Origin: Saprospiraceae bacterium
Lineage (GTDB): Bacteria; Bacteroidota; Bacteroidia; Chitinophagales; Saprospiraceae
NCBI GenBank assembly: GCA_020628755.1
Contig: JAHDEQ010000203.1
Coordinates: forward strand, 2,402 to 7,492
DNA: 5,091 nucleotides
Direction of reading: 5' to 3'
Shown: in pieces, positions 4,857 through 5,091 of the stretch
How positions within the stretch are numbered: position 1 is the stretch's first letter
Layout of the letters: every line of letters starts with the position of its first letter
The notes under the pieces: model-generated
Seen by the model: the letters and a program-made list of their open reading frames with translations, nothing else
Told to the model about the DNA's origin: nothing
Databases searched by the model: none
Made by a program: the position numbers and the translations under genes

Positions 4857-4991
4857 GCCAGAAAAATTGGTATAACAATCGCCTTTGAAAACCTCCAAAA
4901 GTTTATAAACAACCTCTCCCGAATATTCGGGATCAGTTATTTATAAACTTTATGAAGGTTGGCGTTATTATACAAGCAATTTTATCTTGGC
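4857..4991. repeat. 135-bp imperfect fold-back (long inverted repeat with bulges)
   Basis: The two arms pair from the outside in: GCCAGA (4857-4862) with TCT(T)GGC (4985-4991); AAAATTG (4863-4869) with CAATTTT (4977-4983); GTATAA (4870-4875) with TTATAC (4968-4973); CGCC (4880-4883) with GGCG (4961-4964); AACCT (4890-4894) with AGGTT (4956-4960); AAGTTTATAAA (4899-4909) with TTTATAAACTT (4940-4950); AAC with GTT; and a perfect centre TCCCGAATATTCGGGA (4917-4932). The left arm has an unpaired TTTGAA (4884-4889) and the right arm an extra AAG (4974-4976). Pairs of such length, broken by small bulges, point to selection for structure or to a fold-back mobile element. It holds no complete gene. 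A T tract does not follow it, so it is not a plain terminator. Confidence 0.8.
4959..4970 (+). repeat. Direct repeat TTGGCGTTATTA, copy 2
   Basis: Identical to 4837-4848. It lies in the right arm of the fold-back, where its GGCG pairs with CGCC at 4880-4883 and its GTTATTATAC faces GTATAAC at 4870-4876. Confidence 0.8.
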
Positions 4992-4996
4992 ACTTG

Positions 4997-5091
4997 ATGG
5001 ACATAAAAGTTCTAAAAAATGTTTTGGAACTAAATTTTAATGCAAAATACTGTTTGGGAATGGGAAAAGTCCTTGTTCTCAAAACCAATTA
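4997..5091 (+). CDS. Possible start of an unidentified plus-strand gene (partial, uncertain)
   Basis: ATG at 4997 opens a frame that reaches the window end without a stop: MDIKVLKNVLELNFNAKYCL, then GMGKVLVLKTN. The frame is open upstream to 4889, with another ATG at 4952 inside the fold-back and a further in-frame ATG at 5060. There is no Shine-Dalgarno sequence, which is normal here. Support is that the ATG lies 5 bp past the fold-back and about 150 bp downstream of a plausible plus-strand promoter. Thirty-one codons are too few to recognise a family, and an open run of this length can occur by chance. Confidence 0.2.
   Translation, partial: MDIKVLKNVLELNFNAKYCLGMGKVLVLKTN

Noticed and set aside
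1..5091. CRISPR array, tRNA or rRNA genes
   Set aside because: No regularly spaced direct repeats and no tRNA or rRNA-like segments were seen on either strand.

Overview
The window looks like chromosomal DNA of a member of the Bacteroidota. It is AT-rich. It holds the C-terminal sorting domain of a type IX secretion (T9SS) cargo protein and three DUF4252 proteins, a family seen mainly in this phylum. Gene starts lack clear Shine-Dalgarno sequences, and one promoter-like site fits the Bacteroidota TTTG / TAnnTTTG pattern. The genus cannot be read from the sequence.

Layout, left to right. The 3' end of a T9SS-secreted protein gene (1-363, +) is followed by a strong hairpin terminator (431-459). 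Everything from 458 to 4606 is on the minus strand, so it is read here in the order of transcription. An ECF sigma factor gene (4606-4097, GTG start) overlaps the gene of its probable membrane anti-sigma partner (4113-3613). Next comes a 256-bp spacer filled by two inverted-repeat elements. Three tandem DUF4252 genes encoding exported proteins follow (3356-2832, 2812-2252, 2162-1653), then a hairpin terminator (1626-1591). Last come moaC (1586-1098) and trmH (1105-458), which overlap by 8 bp and converge on the T9SS gene.

How the genes work together. Sigma factor, one-pass anti-sigma protein and small exported DUF4252 proteins form a recurring Bacteroidota gene neighbourhood. The likely scheme is an envelope-sensing switch in which the anti-sigma protein holds the sigma factor until a periplasmic signal arrives, with the DUF4252 proteins as sensors or outputs. 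This is inference, because DUF4252 has no assigned function. A possible autoregulatory ECF promoter (TGTAAC, 17 nt, CGTC) lies upstream of the sigma gene, with a 6+6-bp inverted repeat centred on its -10 element. moaC (molybdenum cofactor synthesis) and trmH (tRNA Gm18 methylation) are unrelated housekeeping genes that appear to share a transcript.

The right end (4607-5091) has no recognisable gene but much structure. It holds two AT-rich hairpins, a plus-strand Bacteroidota-type promoter candidate, a 12-bp direct repeat and a 135-bp imperfect fold-back whose inner cores resemble integron attC sites. A short plus-strand reading frame starts just past the fold-back and runs off the window. This is the least explained and most interesting part of the window.
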